A DNA stretch of 64,000 nucleotides from Laceyella sediminis (GTDB lineage Bacteria > Bacillota > Bacilli > Thermoactinomycetales > Thermoactinomycetaceae): assembly GCF_003003125.1 (NCBI RefSeq), contig NZ_PVTZ01000002.1, forward strand, positions 310,001 through 374,000, in the 5' to 3' direction. The position numbers and the translations under genes are program-made. Of this stretch, positions 22,808 to 31,737 are shown piece after piece. Below the pieces are notes generated by a model. The model saw nothing but the letters and a program-made list of their open reading frames with translations, did no database searches and had not been told where the DNA came from. The first letter of the stretch is position 1; each line of letters starts with the position of its first letter.

Positions 22808-23134
22808 TCAACATCTATCTATTTGATAATCAAATCCGTCATAATGCCTGCCTTTCTCATCGATAAGAGGGATAATTGTAATTTGGCCAAACGGTGATAG
22901 GAATTGTGTCTGTTTTTGAAGGACCGTACCTAATAAAATGAGTAATTGGGCATGCTCGTTAAATTCTTTTTGCCATATCGTTTCGTTGAAAAATGGGGAA
23001 GATCGGTAACGAAGATGAGCTTCAATAAGTAAAGTCAGATTGTTGGTAATCTCTTCCCATTCTTTTTCGTGTGTCTTAAAATAAATTTGTTCTTGTGAGA
23101 GTAAAAAGTATTGATCATACAGACATTCATTCAT
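22808..23134 (-). CDS. Hypothetical protein divergent from cas12b
   Basis: About 108 residues (MNECLYDQYFLLSQEQIYFK...), predicted mostly helical in the first 70 residues, ending GRHYDGFDYQIDRC. No family recognised. I prefer the ATG at 23134, 8 bases after GAGG, over the ATG at 23140. It shares the 250-base AT-rich intergenic region with cas12b in divergent orientation, so it could share regulation, but nothing in its sequence shows a CRISPR role. Confidence 0.5.
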   Translation of the reverse strand: MNECLYDQYFLLSQEQIYFKTHEKEWEEITNNLTLLIEAHLRYRSSPFFNETIWQKEFNEHAQLLILLGTVLQKQTQFLSPFGQITIIPLIDEKGRHYDGFDYQIDRC

Positions 23135-23385
23135 TTTCATTCCTCATTTCATTCAAACTAACTTGTTAAAACACTCAATACACCACTTTTTTACACGTTG
23201 AAATAACTCGTTTACATTTATCCTCTCGTATTTCATTTTTTCCCTATTCTGATTGTTTAATACAAACTGCATAAATAGAAATTAGTTGATAATCTTTTGG
23301 TTGGATTATTATGAATACATGTTCAAATGAGCAGTAGAAAGGATTAAAATGAGATGAAATATCCTAACTACTTGGGAGGTTTTTT

Positions 23386-26300
23386 ATGTCCATTCGTTCA
23401 TTTAAGCTGAAAATAAAGACGAAATCGGGTGTCAACGCAGAGGAACTTCGTAGAGGGTTATGGCGTACCCATCAGTTAATCAATGATGGTATCGCTTATT
23501 ATATGAACTGGTTGGTTTTACTTCGACAAGAAGATCTATTCATTCGAAATGAGGAAACCAACGAGATTGAGAAACGGTCAAAGGAGGAAATCCAAGGCGA
23601 ACTCTTGGAAAGAGTACATAAACAGCAACAGCGCAACCAATGGTCAGGGGAAGTGGATGATCAAACGTTATTACAAACGCTACGCCATTTATATGAAGAG
23701 ATCGTCCCATCTGTCATTGGAAAAAGCGGAAATGCGAGTTTAAAGGCTCGTTTCTTTTTGGGGCCACTCGTTGACCCAAACAACAAGACAACGAAAGATG
23801 TATCCAAGTCCGGGCCTACTCCCAAATGGAAAAAAATGAAGGATGCTGGTGATCCAAACTGGGTACAAGAGTACGAAAAATACATGGCTGAACGCCAAAC
23901 ATTAGTACGTCTTGAGGAAATGGGGCTTATTCCTCTATTTCCTATGTACACGGATGAAGTGGGTGACATTCATTGGCTACCTCAGGCTAGCGGATATACT
24001 CGTACCTGGGATCGGGATATGTTTCAACAAGCCATTGAACGATTACTTTCTTGGGAATCATGGAATCGGAGAGTAAGAGAACGGCGTGCACAATTTGAGA
24101 AGAAAACCCACGACTTTGCAAGCCGCTTTTCCGAATCGGATGTTCAATGGATGAATAAGTTGAGAGAATATGAAGCCCAACAAGAGAAAAGTCTTGAAGA
24201 AAATGCATTTGCCCCAAATGAACCGTACGCGCTAACCAAAAAAGCGCTTCGTGGTTGGGAGCGTGTTTACCATAGTTGGATGAGATTAGATTCGGCAGCA
24301 AGTGAAGAAGCATATTGGCAAGAGGTCGCAACTTGTCAAACCGCGATGAGAGGGGAATTTGGAGACCCAGCCATTTATCAATTTCTCGCCCAAAAAGAAA
24401 ATCATGATATTTGGCGGGGTTATCCCGAGCGAGTCATTGATTTTGCAGAGCTTAATCACTTGCAGCGGGAATTGAGAAGAGCAAAAGAAGATGCAACCTT
24501 TACCCTACCAGACTCCGTGGATCATCCTTTGTGGGTACGCTATGAGGCACCAGGAGGAACAAATATACATGGATATGACCTCGTTCAGGATACCAAACGA
24601 AACCTGACACTCATACTAGATAAGTTCATTCTGCCAGATGAAAATGGTTCATGGCATGAAGTGAAAAAAGTGCCTTTCTCACTTGCTAAATCAAAACAAT
24701 TTCATCGTCAGGTCTGGTTACAAGAGGAACAAAAGCAAAAAAAGCGGGAAGTTGTGTTTTATGACTACAGTACGAATCTTCCTCATTTGGGAACGCTCGC
24801 AGGAGCCAAACTGCAATGGGACCGAAATTTCCTTAATAAACGCACACAACAGCAAATTGAAGAAACGGGTGAAATCGGGAAGGTATTCTTTAATATATCA
24901 GTTGATGTTCGGCCAGCAGTGGAAGTAAAAAATGGTCGGCTGCAAAACGGACTGGGCAAGGCCTTAACCGTTCTAACGCATCCTGATGGAACCAAGATCG
25001 TAACAGGATGGAAAGCAGAGCAATTGGAGAAATGGGTGGGGGAATCCGGTCGTGTTTCAAGTTTAGGACTGGACTCGCTTTCAGAAGGGCTACGTGTGAT
25101 GAGTATCGATCTTGGCCAGCGCACCAGTGCAACGGTCTCTGTTTTTGAAATTACCAAAGAAGCACCTGATAACCCCTACAAATTCTTCTATCAACTAGAG
25201 GGAACGGAACTGTTTGCAGTACATCAACGCAGTTTTCTCCTTGCACTTCCAGGTGAAAACCCACCTCAAAAAATTAAGCAGATGCGTGAGATACGTTGGA
25301 AAGAGCGAAACCGAATCAAGCAACAAGTCGATCAATTATCTGCGATTTTGAGACTGCATAAAAAAGTGAATGAGGACGAGCGAATACAGGCGATAGACAA
25401 GCTCTTACAGAAGGTAGCGTCTTGGCAGTTAAACGAAGAGATTGCAACTGCTTGGAATCAAGCCCTATCTCAACTTTACTCAAAAGCAAAAGAGAATGAT
25501 TTGCAATGGAACCAAGCAATTAAAAATGCCCATCACCAATTAGAACCAGTTGTTGGAAAGCAAATCAGCTTGTGGAGAAAAGACCTTTCAACTGGGCGTC
25601 AAGGCATTGCCGGCCTATCTTTATGGAGTATTGAGGAGTTGGAAGCAACTAAAAAACTTCTCACGCGCTGGAGTAAACGAAGTCGAGAACCCGGCGTCGT
25701 CAAACGGATTGAACGGTTTGAGACCTTTGCCAAACAGATACAACACCACATCAACCAAGTGAAAGAAAACCGCCTCAAACAATTGGCTAATTTGATCGTC
25801 ATGACCGCGCTTGGTTACAAATATGATCAAGAGCAGAAAAAATGGATAGAAGTCTATCCAGCATGCCAAGTGGTTCTATTTGAAAATCTTCGCAGTTACC
25901 GCTTCTCCTATGAGCGTTCACGACGGGAGAATAAGAAATTGATGGAATGGTCTCATCGTTCTATTCCAAAACTCGTTCAAATGCAAGGGGAATTGTTCGG
26001 TCTGCAAGTTGCCGACGTCTATGCCGCCTATTCCTCTCGATACCATGGGCGCACGGGGGCACCAGGCATTCGTTGTCATGCTTTAACAGAGGCAGACCTT
26101 CGCAATGAAACGAATATCATCCATGAATTAATAGAAGCCGGATTTATCAAAGAAGAGCATCGTCCATATCTTCAACAAGGGGATTTGGTTCCTTGGAGTG
26201 GAGGGGAACTGTTTGCCACCTTACAAAAACCTTATGATAACCCGAGAATCTTAACACTACACGCGGATATTAACGCAGCGCAAAATATTCAAAAGCGTTT

Positions 26301-26658
26301 TTGGCATCCTTCTATGTGGTTTCGCGTGAACTGCGAATCCGTTATGGAAGGGGAGATTGTCACCTATGTACCGAAAAATAAAACGGTACACAAAAAACAG
26401 GGCAAAACTTTTCGCTTTGTTAAAGTGGAAGGTTCAGATGTATATGAATGGGCGAAATGGTCAAAAAATAGGAATAAGAATACTTTTTCTTCCATCACTG
26501 AGAGAAAACCCCCTTCATCGATGATACTGTTTCGTGATCCAAGTGGAACATTTTTCAAAGAGCAAGAGTGGGTAGAACAAAAGACTTTCTGGGGAAAAGT
26601 TCAATCTATGATTCAAGCTTATATGAAAAAAACAATTGTTCAAAGGATGGAGGAATAA
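23386..26658 (+). CDS. cas12b: CRISPR-associated endonuclease Cas12b (type V-B effector)
   Basis: 1090 residues, the usual Cas12b size. The RuvC triad is intact: Asp575 in MSIDLGQRTSA (RuvC-I), Glu833 in VVLFENLRSYRF (RuvC-II) and Asp961 in LHADINAAQN (RuvC-III). Between RuvC-I and -II lies the long Lys/Gln-rich bridge helix and REC-like helical region; after RuvC-II is the Nuc region with SSRYHGRTGAPGIRCHALT. No HNH domain is present. The protein is guided by crRNA plus tracrRNA and cuts double-stranded DNA next to a T-rich PAM (family knowledge). SD GGAGG lies 9 bases before the ATG. It is followed 19 bases later by cas4-cas1. From memory it closely resembles the Laceyella Cas12b; this is unverified. 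Confidence 0.97.
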   Translation: MSIRSFKLKIKTKSGVNAEELRRGLWRTHQLINDGIAYYMNWLVLLRQEDLFIRNEETNEIEKRSKEEIQGELLERVHKQQQRNQWSGEVDDQTLLQTLRHLYEEIVPSVIGKSGNASLKARFFLGPLVDPNNKTTKDVSKSGPTPKWKKMKDAGDPNWVQEYEKYMAERQTLVRLEEMGLIPLFPMYTDEVGDIHWLPQASGYTRTWDRDMFQQAIERLLSWESWNRRVRERRAQFEKKTHDFASRFSESDVQWMNKLREYEAQQEKSLEENAFAPNEPYALTKKALRGWERVYHSWMRLDSAASEEAYWQEVATCQTAMRGEFGDPAIYQFLAQKENHDIWRGYPERVIDFAELNHLQRELRRAKEDATFTLPDSVDHPLWVRYEAPGGTNIHGYDLVQDTKRNLTLILDKFILPDENGSWHEVKKVPFSLAKSKQFHRQVWLQEEQKQKKREVVFYDYSTNLPHLGTLAGAKLQWDRNFLNKRTQQQIEETGEIGKVFFNISVDVRPAVEVKNGRLQNGLGKALTVLTHPDGTKIVTGWKAEQLEKWVGESGRVSSLGLDSLSEGLRVMSIDLGQRTSATVSVFEITKEAPDNPYKFFYQLEGTELFAVHQRSFLLALPGENPPQKIKQMREIRWKERNRIKQQVDQLSAILRLHKKVNEDERIQAIDKLLQKVASWQLNEEIATAWNQALSQLYSKAKENDLQWNQAIKNAHHQLEPVVGKQISLWRKDLSTGRQGIAGLSLWSIEELEATKKLLTRWSKRSREPGVVKRIERFETFAKQIQHHINQVKENRLKQLANLIVMTALGYKYDQEQKKWIEVYPACQVVLFENLRSYRFSYERSRRENKKLMEWSHRSIPKLVQMQGELFGLQVADVYAAYSSRYHGRTGAPGIRCHALTEADLRNETNIIHELIEAGFIKEEHRPYLQQGDLVPWSGGELFATLQKPYDNPRILTLHADINAAQNIQKRFWHPSMWFRVNCESVMEGEIVTYVPKNKTVHKKQGKTFRFVKVEGSDVYEWAKWSKNRNKNTFSSITERKPPSSMILFRDPSGTFFKEQEWVEQKTFWGKVQSMIQAYMKKTIVQRMEE

Positions 26659-26676
26659 TTGGAGGTTTAATGAGCA

Positions 26677-28344
26677 TTGGAGCCCATACCCGTACGGATG
26701 CTGAATGAAGTCCAATATTGTGAGCGTTTATTTTATCTCATGCATGTCCAAGGTCTTTTTGAAGAAAATGCAGATACCATTGAAGGATCAATGCAACATC
26801 GCAGGTCGGAAAAGCGATCTCGAGTCAAACAACAAGTTTCTGAAAACTTCTGGGATTTGACTCCTCAAAGTTTGCATCTAGGGGATCCTTCACTGAATTT
26901 GGTTGGAAAATTAGATGCCATATCACATGAAGATGGTACATGGGCGCCGATTGAGTGGAAACACTCATCGGCTCCAGATTCTTCGCATGTCTTCTATGTG
27001 GGTGGTTTTGCTTTGTCTGGTGTAGCTTGGCCAAATGATCAAATTCAATTATGTGCACAAGCATTATTGCTTCAAGCTAATGGTTATGACTCAAATCATG
27101 GTTACCTTTACTATCGGGGTAATAAAAAACGTGTCCGCATCGACTTTACAGAAGGTCTGATTTCTGCGACGAAATACTGCATTGACCGAGCACGAAGTCT
27201 CCAATCATCGGAAATCCCTAAGCCTTTGGTTGACTCAAACAAATGCTTCCGTTGCTCCTTGAATTATTTGTGTTTGCCGGATGAAACCCATTATTTGATG
27301 GGATCAAACTCCAACATACGCCGGATAGTGCCAGATCGTGTAGACGGTGGTGTATTGTATGTATCAGAACATGGGAGCAGATTAAGCAAAAGTGGTGAGT
27401 CTCTGATCATTAAGAATAAAAATGGAGAAGAGGTTGAAGCAGTTCCTATTAAGGACTTGGTTCATGTCACCATCATGGGGAATGTTCAGTGTTCAACCCA
27501 GCTTCTTCATACCTTGATGTACAATGGTATTGCTGTTAGTTATTTGACCTCACACGGTAGACTAATCGGTGTGTCCAGTCCATTGTCAACAAAAAATATA
27601 CAGTTAAGGAGTAAGCAGTTTTTACGATTGCAACACCCAGAAACAGCATTGAAATTAGCGCAATGGATTGTTCAAGCGAAGATTCACAATCAGCGAACGA
27701 TTCTTCGTCGAAACGGCAAAGCTTCAAAAGAAGTAATGAGTCAATTGATGGATTTGAAAAAAAGAGCTTTGGTTACGAAAAACCTAGCCGAACTTCTTGG
27801 CATCGAGGGGTTGGCAAGCAAGTATTATTTCTCCGCTTTTCCGTCGATGTTAAAAAGCGGTTTAATTCAAGCGGAAGAGATTATGAATGGACGAAATCGC
27901 CGCCCACCCAAAGACCCCATTAATGCCATGCTATCTTTAGGCTATACTCTCTTGCTGAGGGATATGATTGCAGTTTGCGCTGGAGTTGGGTTGGATTCTC
28001 ACTTTGGCTTTTTTCATCAAGAGGTCCCTGGACGTCCATCTTTAGCATTGGATTTAATGGAAACATTTCGTCCCATTATTGTGGATAGTGTTGTCATCAA
28101 AGCATGGAACACCAAGCAAATTCAATTAGAGGATTTCTACATAGGTGATGATAGTTGCTTATTGAAGAAAAGTGGGCGACAGGCGTTTTTTAGAGCATAC
28201 GAACAAAGAATGAACGAGCTAATCACTCATCCGACTTTTGGGTATAAGGTTTCTTATCGTAGAATCCTTGATGTAGAAACTCGATTATTTTCACGGTTTT
28301 TAGAGGGTGAATTGCAAGTATACCGCCCTCTTATGACACGGTAG
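26677..28344 (+). CDS. cas4-cas1: Cas4-Cas1 fusion protein
   Basis: 555 residues from a TTG start. Residues 1-205 are Cas4: Cys15, the RecB-type nuclease residues Asp80, Glu93 and Lys95 (IEWKHS), and the C-terminal Cys190, Cys193, Cys199 for an Fe-S cluster. Residues about 215-555 are Cas1, with the metal ligands Glu377 (GIEGLASKYYF), His447 (FFHQEVPGRPS) and Asp459/Glu462 (ALDLMETFRP). The fusion is typical of type V-B loci and couples PAM-directed spacer trimming to integration. Oddity: GGAGG is ideally spaced from an ATG at 26669 that is out of frame by one base with this ORF; removing one G near 26679 would give MSIEPIPVRMLNE. Confidence 0.94.
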   Translation: MEPIPVRMLNEVQYCERLFYLMHVQGLFEENADTIEGSMQHRRSEKRSRVKQQVSENFWDLTPQSLHLGDPSLNLVGKLDAISHEDGTWAPIEWKHSSAPDSSHVFYVGGFALSGVAWPNDQIQLCAQALLLQANGYDSNHGYLYYRGNKKRVRIDFTEGLISATKYCIDRARSLQSSEIPKPLVDSNKCFRCSLNYLCLPDETHYLMGSNSNIRRIVPDRVDGGVLYVSEHGSRLSKSGESLIIKNKNGEEVEAVPIKDLVHVTIMGNVQCSTQLLHTLMYNGIAVSYLTSHGRLIGVSSPLSTKNIQLRSKQFLRLQHPETALKLAQWIVQAKIHNQRTILRRNGKASKEVMSQLMDLKKRALVTKNLAELLGIEGLASKYYFSAFPSMLKSGLIQAEEIMNGRNRRPPKDPINAMLSLGYTLLLRDMIAVCAGVGLDSHFGFFHQEVPGRPSLALDLMETFRPIIVDSVVIKAWNTKQIQLEDFYIGDDSCLLKKSGRQAFFRAYEQRMNELITHPTFGYKVSYRRILDVETRLFSRFLEGELQVYRPLMTR

Positions 28345-28352
28345 GTGAATAC

Positions 28353-28646
28353 ATGCGTCATTATTATCTTGTCTCCTATGATATATCAGATCAGAAAAGA
28401 TGGAGAAAAATCTTCAAAATCATGAAAGGATATGGGGAACACGTACAGTATTCAGTCTTTCTTTGTCAGCTTTCCAATACGCAAAAAGCGGAATTAATTG
28501 CTAAACTTGATCCAGTCATTCATCAATTTCAGGATCAAATTATGTTGGTACACATTGGGCCTGTTACTTCAGAACAATTGGAAAAACGAATTTCAACAAT
28601 TGGACGAAAATATATTGCAATGGATTTGAAAAACCTTGTGTACTAG
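28353..28646 (+). CDS. cas2: CRISPR-associated protein Cas2
   Basis: 97 residues, with the ferredoxin-like fold opening MRHYYLVSYDISD (Asp10 at the family metal site), then QYSVFLCQLSNTQK and a C-terminal strand region. It forms the scaffold of the Cas1-Cas2 integrase. It starts 8 bases after cas4-cas1 ends. Its stop codon TAG is part of the CTAG (28643-28646) at which the duplicated tracrRNA module begins. Confidence 0.96.
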   Translation: MRHYYLVSYDISDQKRWRKIFKIMKGYGEHVQYSVFLCQLSNTQKAELIAKLDPVIHQFQDQIMLVHIGPVTSEQLEKRISTIGRKYIAMDLKNLVY

Positions 28647-28649
28647 TAT

Positions 28650-28678
28650 TTGATTGTATTTTCTAAATGTGGTAACAT
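28650..28678 (+). promoter_or_regulatory. Putative promoter of tracrRNA 1
   Basis: TTGATT (28650-28655), 17-base spacer, TAACAT (28673-28678), predicting initiation near 28684-28686. An identical copy lies 3772 bases downstream before tracrRNA 2. Confidence 0.6.
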
Positions 28679-28683
28679 TAAAT

Positions 28684-28808
28684 TTGCCTAAAGGGCAAAG
28701 AATACTGTGCGTGTGCTAAGGATGGAAAAAATCCATTCAACCACAGGATTACATTATTTATCTAATCACTTAAATAAGAAGGTCTTGCATTATGCAAGGT
28801 CTTTTTAT
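28684..28808 (+). ncRNA. tracrRNA for Cas12b, copy 1
   Basis: Lies between cas2 and array 1. In order: a 5' hairpin (TTTGCC-TAAA-GGGCAAA), a GTGTGCTAAGG stretch whose GTGCTAA complements the repeat 3' end (TTAGCAC), a hairpin ATGGA/TCCAT, a CTGTG/CACAG closing stem, and an anti-repeat at about 28753-28774 (ATCTAATCACTTAAA) matching the repeat 5' half with a single G-U-compatible mismatch. It ends in an intrinsic terminator, CTTGCAT/ATGCAAG plus T-run (28782-28806). This layout parallels characterised Cas12b tracrRNAs. The 5' end is inferred from the promoter. Confidence 0.85.
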
Positions 28809-29024
28809 TTGAATAGAAGAAAGTGCTTAGAAGTAAAATAAACTTGCGAGCGCCTAGTGATGACAAAAAAGACTTACGATCCTCGTAACCCTTTAGTATC
28901 AAGATGTATTCCAACTCACTGGTTTATTTTATTAACATATAGATTCATAAAAAGTGTGTTCTAGAGGAAGTGCTCGAATTTGCAAGTGAAACTGCACGTA
29001 AGACAAAGGTTTTTAAGGAATACT
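28809..29024 (+). promoter_or_regulatory. CRISPR leader of array 1
   Basis: AT-rich 216-base sequence with no ORF between the tracrRNA terminator and the first repeat. It is almost identical to 32581-32796 before array 2. The substitutions I can see are in the last 60 bases. Confidence 0.8.
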
Positions 29025-29865
29025 CTTTAAGTGATTAGATGAATTAAATGTGATTAGCACCAAACCGCCTGTTGCTCCCGCAACACGCATTCGGTCCTTT
29101 AAGTGATTAGATGAATTAAATGTGATTAGCACGTGGAATCCTATTTGGCGCTTGAAGGGGACAACCGCCTTTAAGTGATTAGATGAATTAAATGTGATTA
29201 GCACGCCGAAGATACCTGGTGAGAAGTTTTCAGCATTCCAAATGCTTTAAGTGATTAGATGAATTAAATGTGATTAGCACTTAACTCTATTTGATGTTAT
29301 TTTTAACTCTATTTGGAGCTTTAAGTGATTAGATGAATTAAATGTGATTAGCACGGAATATCCCTTGATTTCGTGGAATATTCCACGTTTCTTTAAGTGA
29401 TTAGATGAATTAAATGTGATTAGCACCCACTTTTTAAGAACATATACAAACGATCTCGAAGCGGCTTTAAGTGATTAGATGAATTAAATGTGATTAGCAC
29501 GCTAACACAATCAACACGATTCCACCAACAATGGTTTTTCCCTTTAAGTGATTAGATGAATTAAATGTGATTAGCACCCATTGATACAGGCAATCTCCAT
29601 GTCTGATTTGTTGCTTTAAGTGATTAGATGAATTAAATGTGATTAGCACGGGAGATAAGGTAAAACATAGACTCCAAATAGTGCTCTTTAAGTGATTAGA
29701 TGAATTAAATGTGATTAGCACTGAGTACATCGGGGGATAAAAAGCCGCATAGGAATCCTTTAAGTGATTAGATGAATTAAATGTGATTAGCACTTAACTG
29801 CCCAATTTCCATTTTCCAGCTTAACGATCCTTTAAGTGATTAGATGAATTAAATGTGATTAGCAC
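29025..29865 (+). CRISPR. CRISPR array 1: 12 repeats, 11 spacers
   Basis: 36-base repeats starting CTTTAAGTGATTAGATG and ending ATGTGATTAGCAC, all apparently identical. Repeats start at 29025, 29097, 29169, 29245, 29319, 29391, 29465, 29542, 29614, 29686, 29758 and 29830. Spacers are 36-41 bases. The GATTAGCAC end adjoining the spacer matches the crRNA handle of other type V-B systems, so transcription is on the plus strand, with the leader at the left. The last repeat is not degenerate. Spacer 4 contains an internal duplication (TTAACTCTATTTG twice) and spacer 5 a perfect palindrome (CGTGGAATATTCCACG). Confidence 0.98.
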
Positions 29866-30008
29866 TAGGTTCACTCCCGTTTGCTCGTCCCAGGGGCTTT
29901 CAGAAGAAATCGTTGATCTTGTTACTGGAGACTATTTGGATGTTGAAATACCTTCAATTTTGCAAAGATAAAAGCCGCCAAATGGCGGCTTTTATAAATA
30001 TTTAGTCA
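29866..30008 (+). other. Post-array remnant and terminator
   Basis: Immediately after the last repeat, a plus-strand frame reads LSEEIVDLVTGDYLDVEIPS...QR and stops at about 29970. It looks like the C-terminal end of a gene whose 5' part is missing, as if the array replaced it. A hairpin AAAGCCGCC/GGCGGCTTTT at 29971-29994 follows and could terminate array transcription. Confidence 0.5.
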
Positions 30009-31316
30009 TCAGTCGGTTCCGTCATCATCAACCCTCCTTTCAAGGAGTCGCACCAGACGTTTTGTGTGTGTAAGCACTTGTGATTCGTGCGATTCGCCTA
30101 AATGGGAATAGGCGCGAACAAGACCAAACACAGCTTGATATTCTAAATCTTCGGAATCGCACGTGTTCAAGGCGTCTTGGAATGATTGGATAGCTGACTC
30201 CAGATCGTTTTCATCGAGGCAGACTTTGCCTACCTCAACCATGACTCTAGAGTATTGTACCATGTTTTCATCATTTTTTGTAATTCTGATAAGTTCGCCA
30301 AGTATTTGATGTGTCTTTTCAAATTCTTTGGTTTTTCTATAAATTATTGCCAGCTCTTTATAAGCGTCAAAGATCAACTTTTTTCTCCTTTTCACCTTCC
30401 CTTCCAAGAGAATTCCCGCGCTAAAACATCGACCTGCCATCTCCAAGTAGTGTTTCCGCTTCTCTGATCTCCATTTAGCCTTGTAGATACTGCCCAAAGT
30501 AATCCAAAGCTCAAGCTGGCGATCATAGTTGTAGTTGATCCTTGCGATCTCTATTCCCGATTTCGCAATCTGGATTGCTTCCTGATATAATTTGATCTCT
30601 AGCTTTAGACGCGCTTTAAGGTCATATATTCCAAGTACAGAATCTATGTTCAAGTCAAAAGAGGTGTGACTGTCTATTTTTTCAAGTGCGTTCAAGGACT
30701 TCTCTATCTGACCCAGTTGTTTATAGTAAATGCTTCTGTTTAAAGAGAGTACTAGATAAAAGTTTTTTCGCTCTCCATCCATGTTGAAACATTCAATGCC
30801 TTTTTCAACAAGTTCCAATGCTCGGTAGTAATGTTTTCTTCGATACTCGAGTACCGACAAATAACCGAAGCAGCACGAGCGCAGATTTGAGTTATTATAC
30901 CCTATTGACTTCTCAAGGGCCTTTAAGGTTGCATGGAATTCACTTTCTGCATCCTCACCCAGTCTCATACGTGCCCTTGCGTTAAGATACTTAATTAGGG
31001 GTGCTTTGGACGGAGACCAGTCCCTTTTCTTCAATTCAGTGATGGCTCTTTTCGGATTCATGTACACTAGACTTTCAATAACAGATAGCTGTAGGTTCTC
31101 TCGCTCAGTAGATTCGCTTTCTTTTTTGTTAAGACTTTCTATTGTTAAACCTAACTTATCAAGTACATAGCGGAATTTGGGTTGACTTGTGTTTTTACCT
31201 CTCTCCATTGCGGAGAGAGTTGATGCCGACACGTGCTCGTCGGCTAGGTCTTCTAGCCGCAAACCTCTTTCCAACCGTTCTTTCCGTATCATCCTTCCTA
31301 TTTTTTCGAAATCCAT
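30009..31316 (-). CDS. HTH-TPR transcriptional regulator (RRNPP-like)
   Basis: 435 residues. An N-terminal XRE-type helix-turn-helix (about 6-60: RMIRKERLERGLRLEDLADEHVSASTLSAMERGK) is followed by an all-helical region made of TPR-like repeats to about residue 420 (for example ALELVEKGIECF, EAIQIAKSGIEIARINY, SAIQSFQDALNTC). This architecture is shared by Rgg/PlcR/AimR-like peptide-sensing regulators. The ATG has a GGGGGG ribosome binding site. It is transcribed toward array 1 and divergently from two small ORFs. Cognate peptide unknown; regulation of the neighbouring CRISPR modules is only a possibility. Confidence 0.8.
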   Translation of the reverse strand: MDFEKIGRMIRKERLERGLRLEDLADEHVSASTLSAMERGKNTSQPKFRYVLDKLGLTIESLNKKESESTERENLQLSVIESLVYMNPKRAITELKKRDWSPSKAPLIKYLNARARMRLGEDAESEFHATLKALEKSIGYNNSNLRSCCFGYLSVLEYRRKHYYRALELVEKGIECFNMDGERKNFYLVLSLNRSIYYKQLGQIEKSLNALEKIDSHTSFDLNIDSVLGIYDLKARLKLEIKLYQEAIQIAKSGIEIARINYNYDRQLELWITLGSIYKAKWRSEKRKHYLEMAGRCFSAGILLEGKVKRRKKLIFDAYKELAIIYRKTKEFEKTHQILGELIRITKNDENMVQYSRVMVEVGKVCLDENDLESAIQSFQDALNTCDSEDLEYQAVFGLVRAYSHLGESHESQVLTHTKRLVRLLERRVDDDGTD

Positions 31317-31492
31317 GAAATCCCCCCTATAGTTTCATATCAATAATGCATATTATTGCAACTTGCTATAATATCTCGTCATTTTCCTGTTTGATATATC
31401 CGTATCGTTTATTTTTGCAAAAAAGCAACTTTTATTGTTTTAATTGGTGCAATTTATTGAATGTTGCAACAAAACCAATATATACTATACTC
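31317..31492. promoter_or_regulatory. Divergent control region with repeated TTGCAA motifs
   Basis: Between the HTH-TPR gene and the small ORFs. TTGCAA/GTTGC-type motifs recur at about 31356, 31415-31430 (TTGCAAAAAAGCAAC, an inverted repeat) and 31463-31470. The last one coincides with a -35 (TTGCAA 31464-31469), 16 bases before TATACT (31486-31491). These look like operator sites for the adjacent HTH protein. Confidence 0.55.
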
Positions 31493-31524
31493 ATGAACGA
31501 GCTAATTGAAAAGGGGTTGACAAC

Positions 31525-31722
31525 GTGAAAGTTGATGTTCAAAAGACACTAGGAGCAGTAGCGTATGCCTGTGTGCTAGTGAATATCGACCCTAAGAAAT
31601 CAAAGGAAATCCTAAACTATGTCTCAGAGATGCTTATCAATGAAACTCTCATTATCAGCGACGGCAGGTTTGGCTGGTTGTATGAACAACTCAAAAAAAA
31701 GCCGCCACAACAACTAAGATAG
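31525..31722 (+). CDS. Small hypothetical protein
   Basis: 65 residues (GTG start; AAAAGGGG upstream), soluble, with a basic Lys/Pro-rich C-terminus (LKKKPPQQLR). The start overlaps the stop (ACGTGA) of an 11-codon leader ORF beginning at 31493 (MNELIEKGLTT), suggesting translational coupling. Family not recognised. It is the first gene of a short plus-strand operon divergent from the HTH-TPR regulator. Confidence 0.55.
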   Translation: MKVDVQKTLGAVAYACVLVNIDPKKSKEILNYVSEMLINETLIISDGRFGWLYEQLKKKPPQQLR

Positions 31723-31737
31723 TGGCGCACAGTTAAA

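Noticed and set aside
29013-29793. Minus-strand ORFs across the CRISPR arrays with repeated VLITFNSSNHLK peptides
   Set aside because: They are translations of the 36-base CRISPR repeat plus spacers, with no ribosome binding sites. The same applies to 33105-33368.
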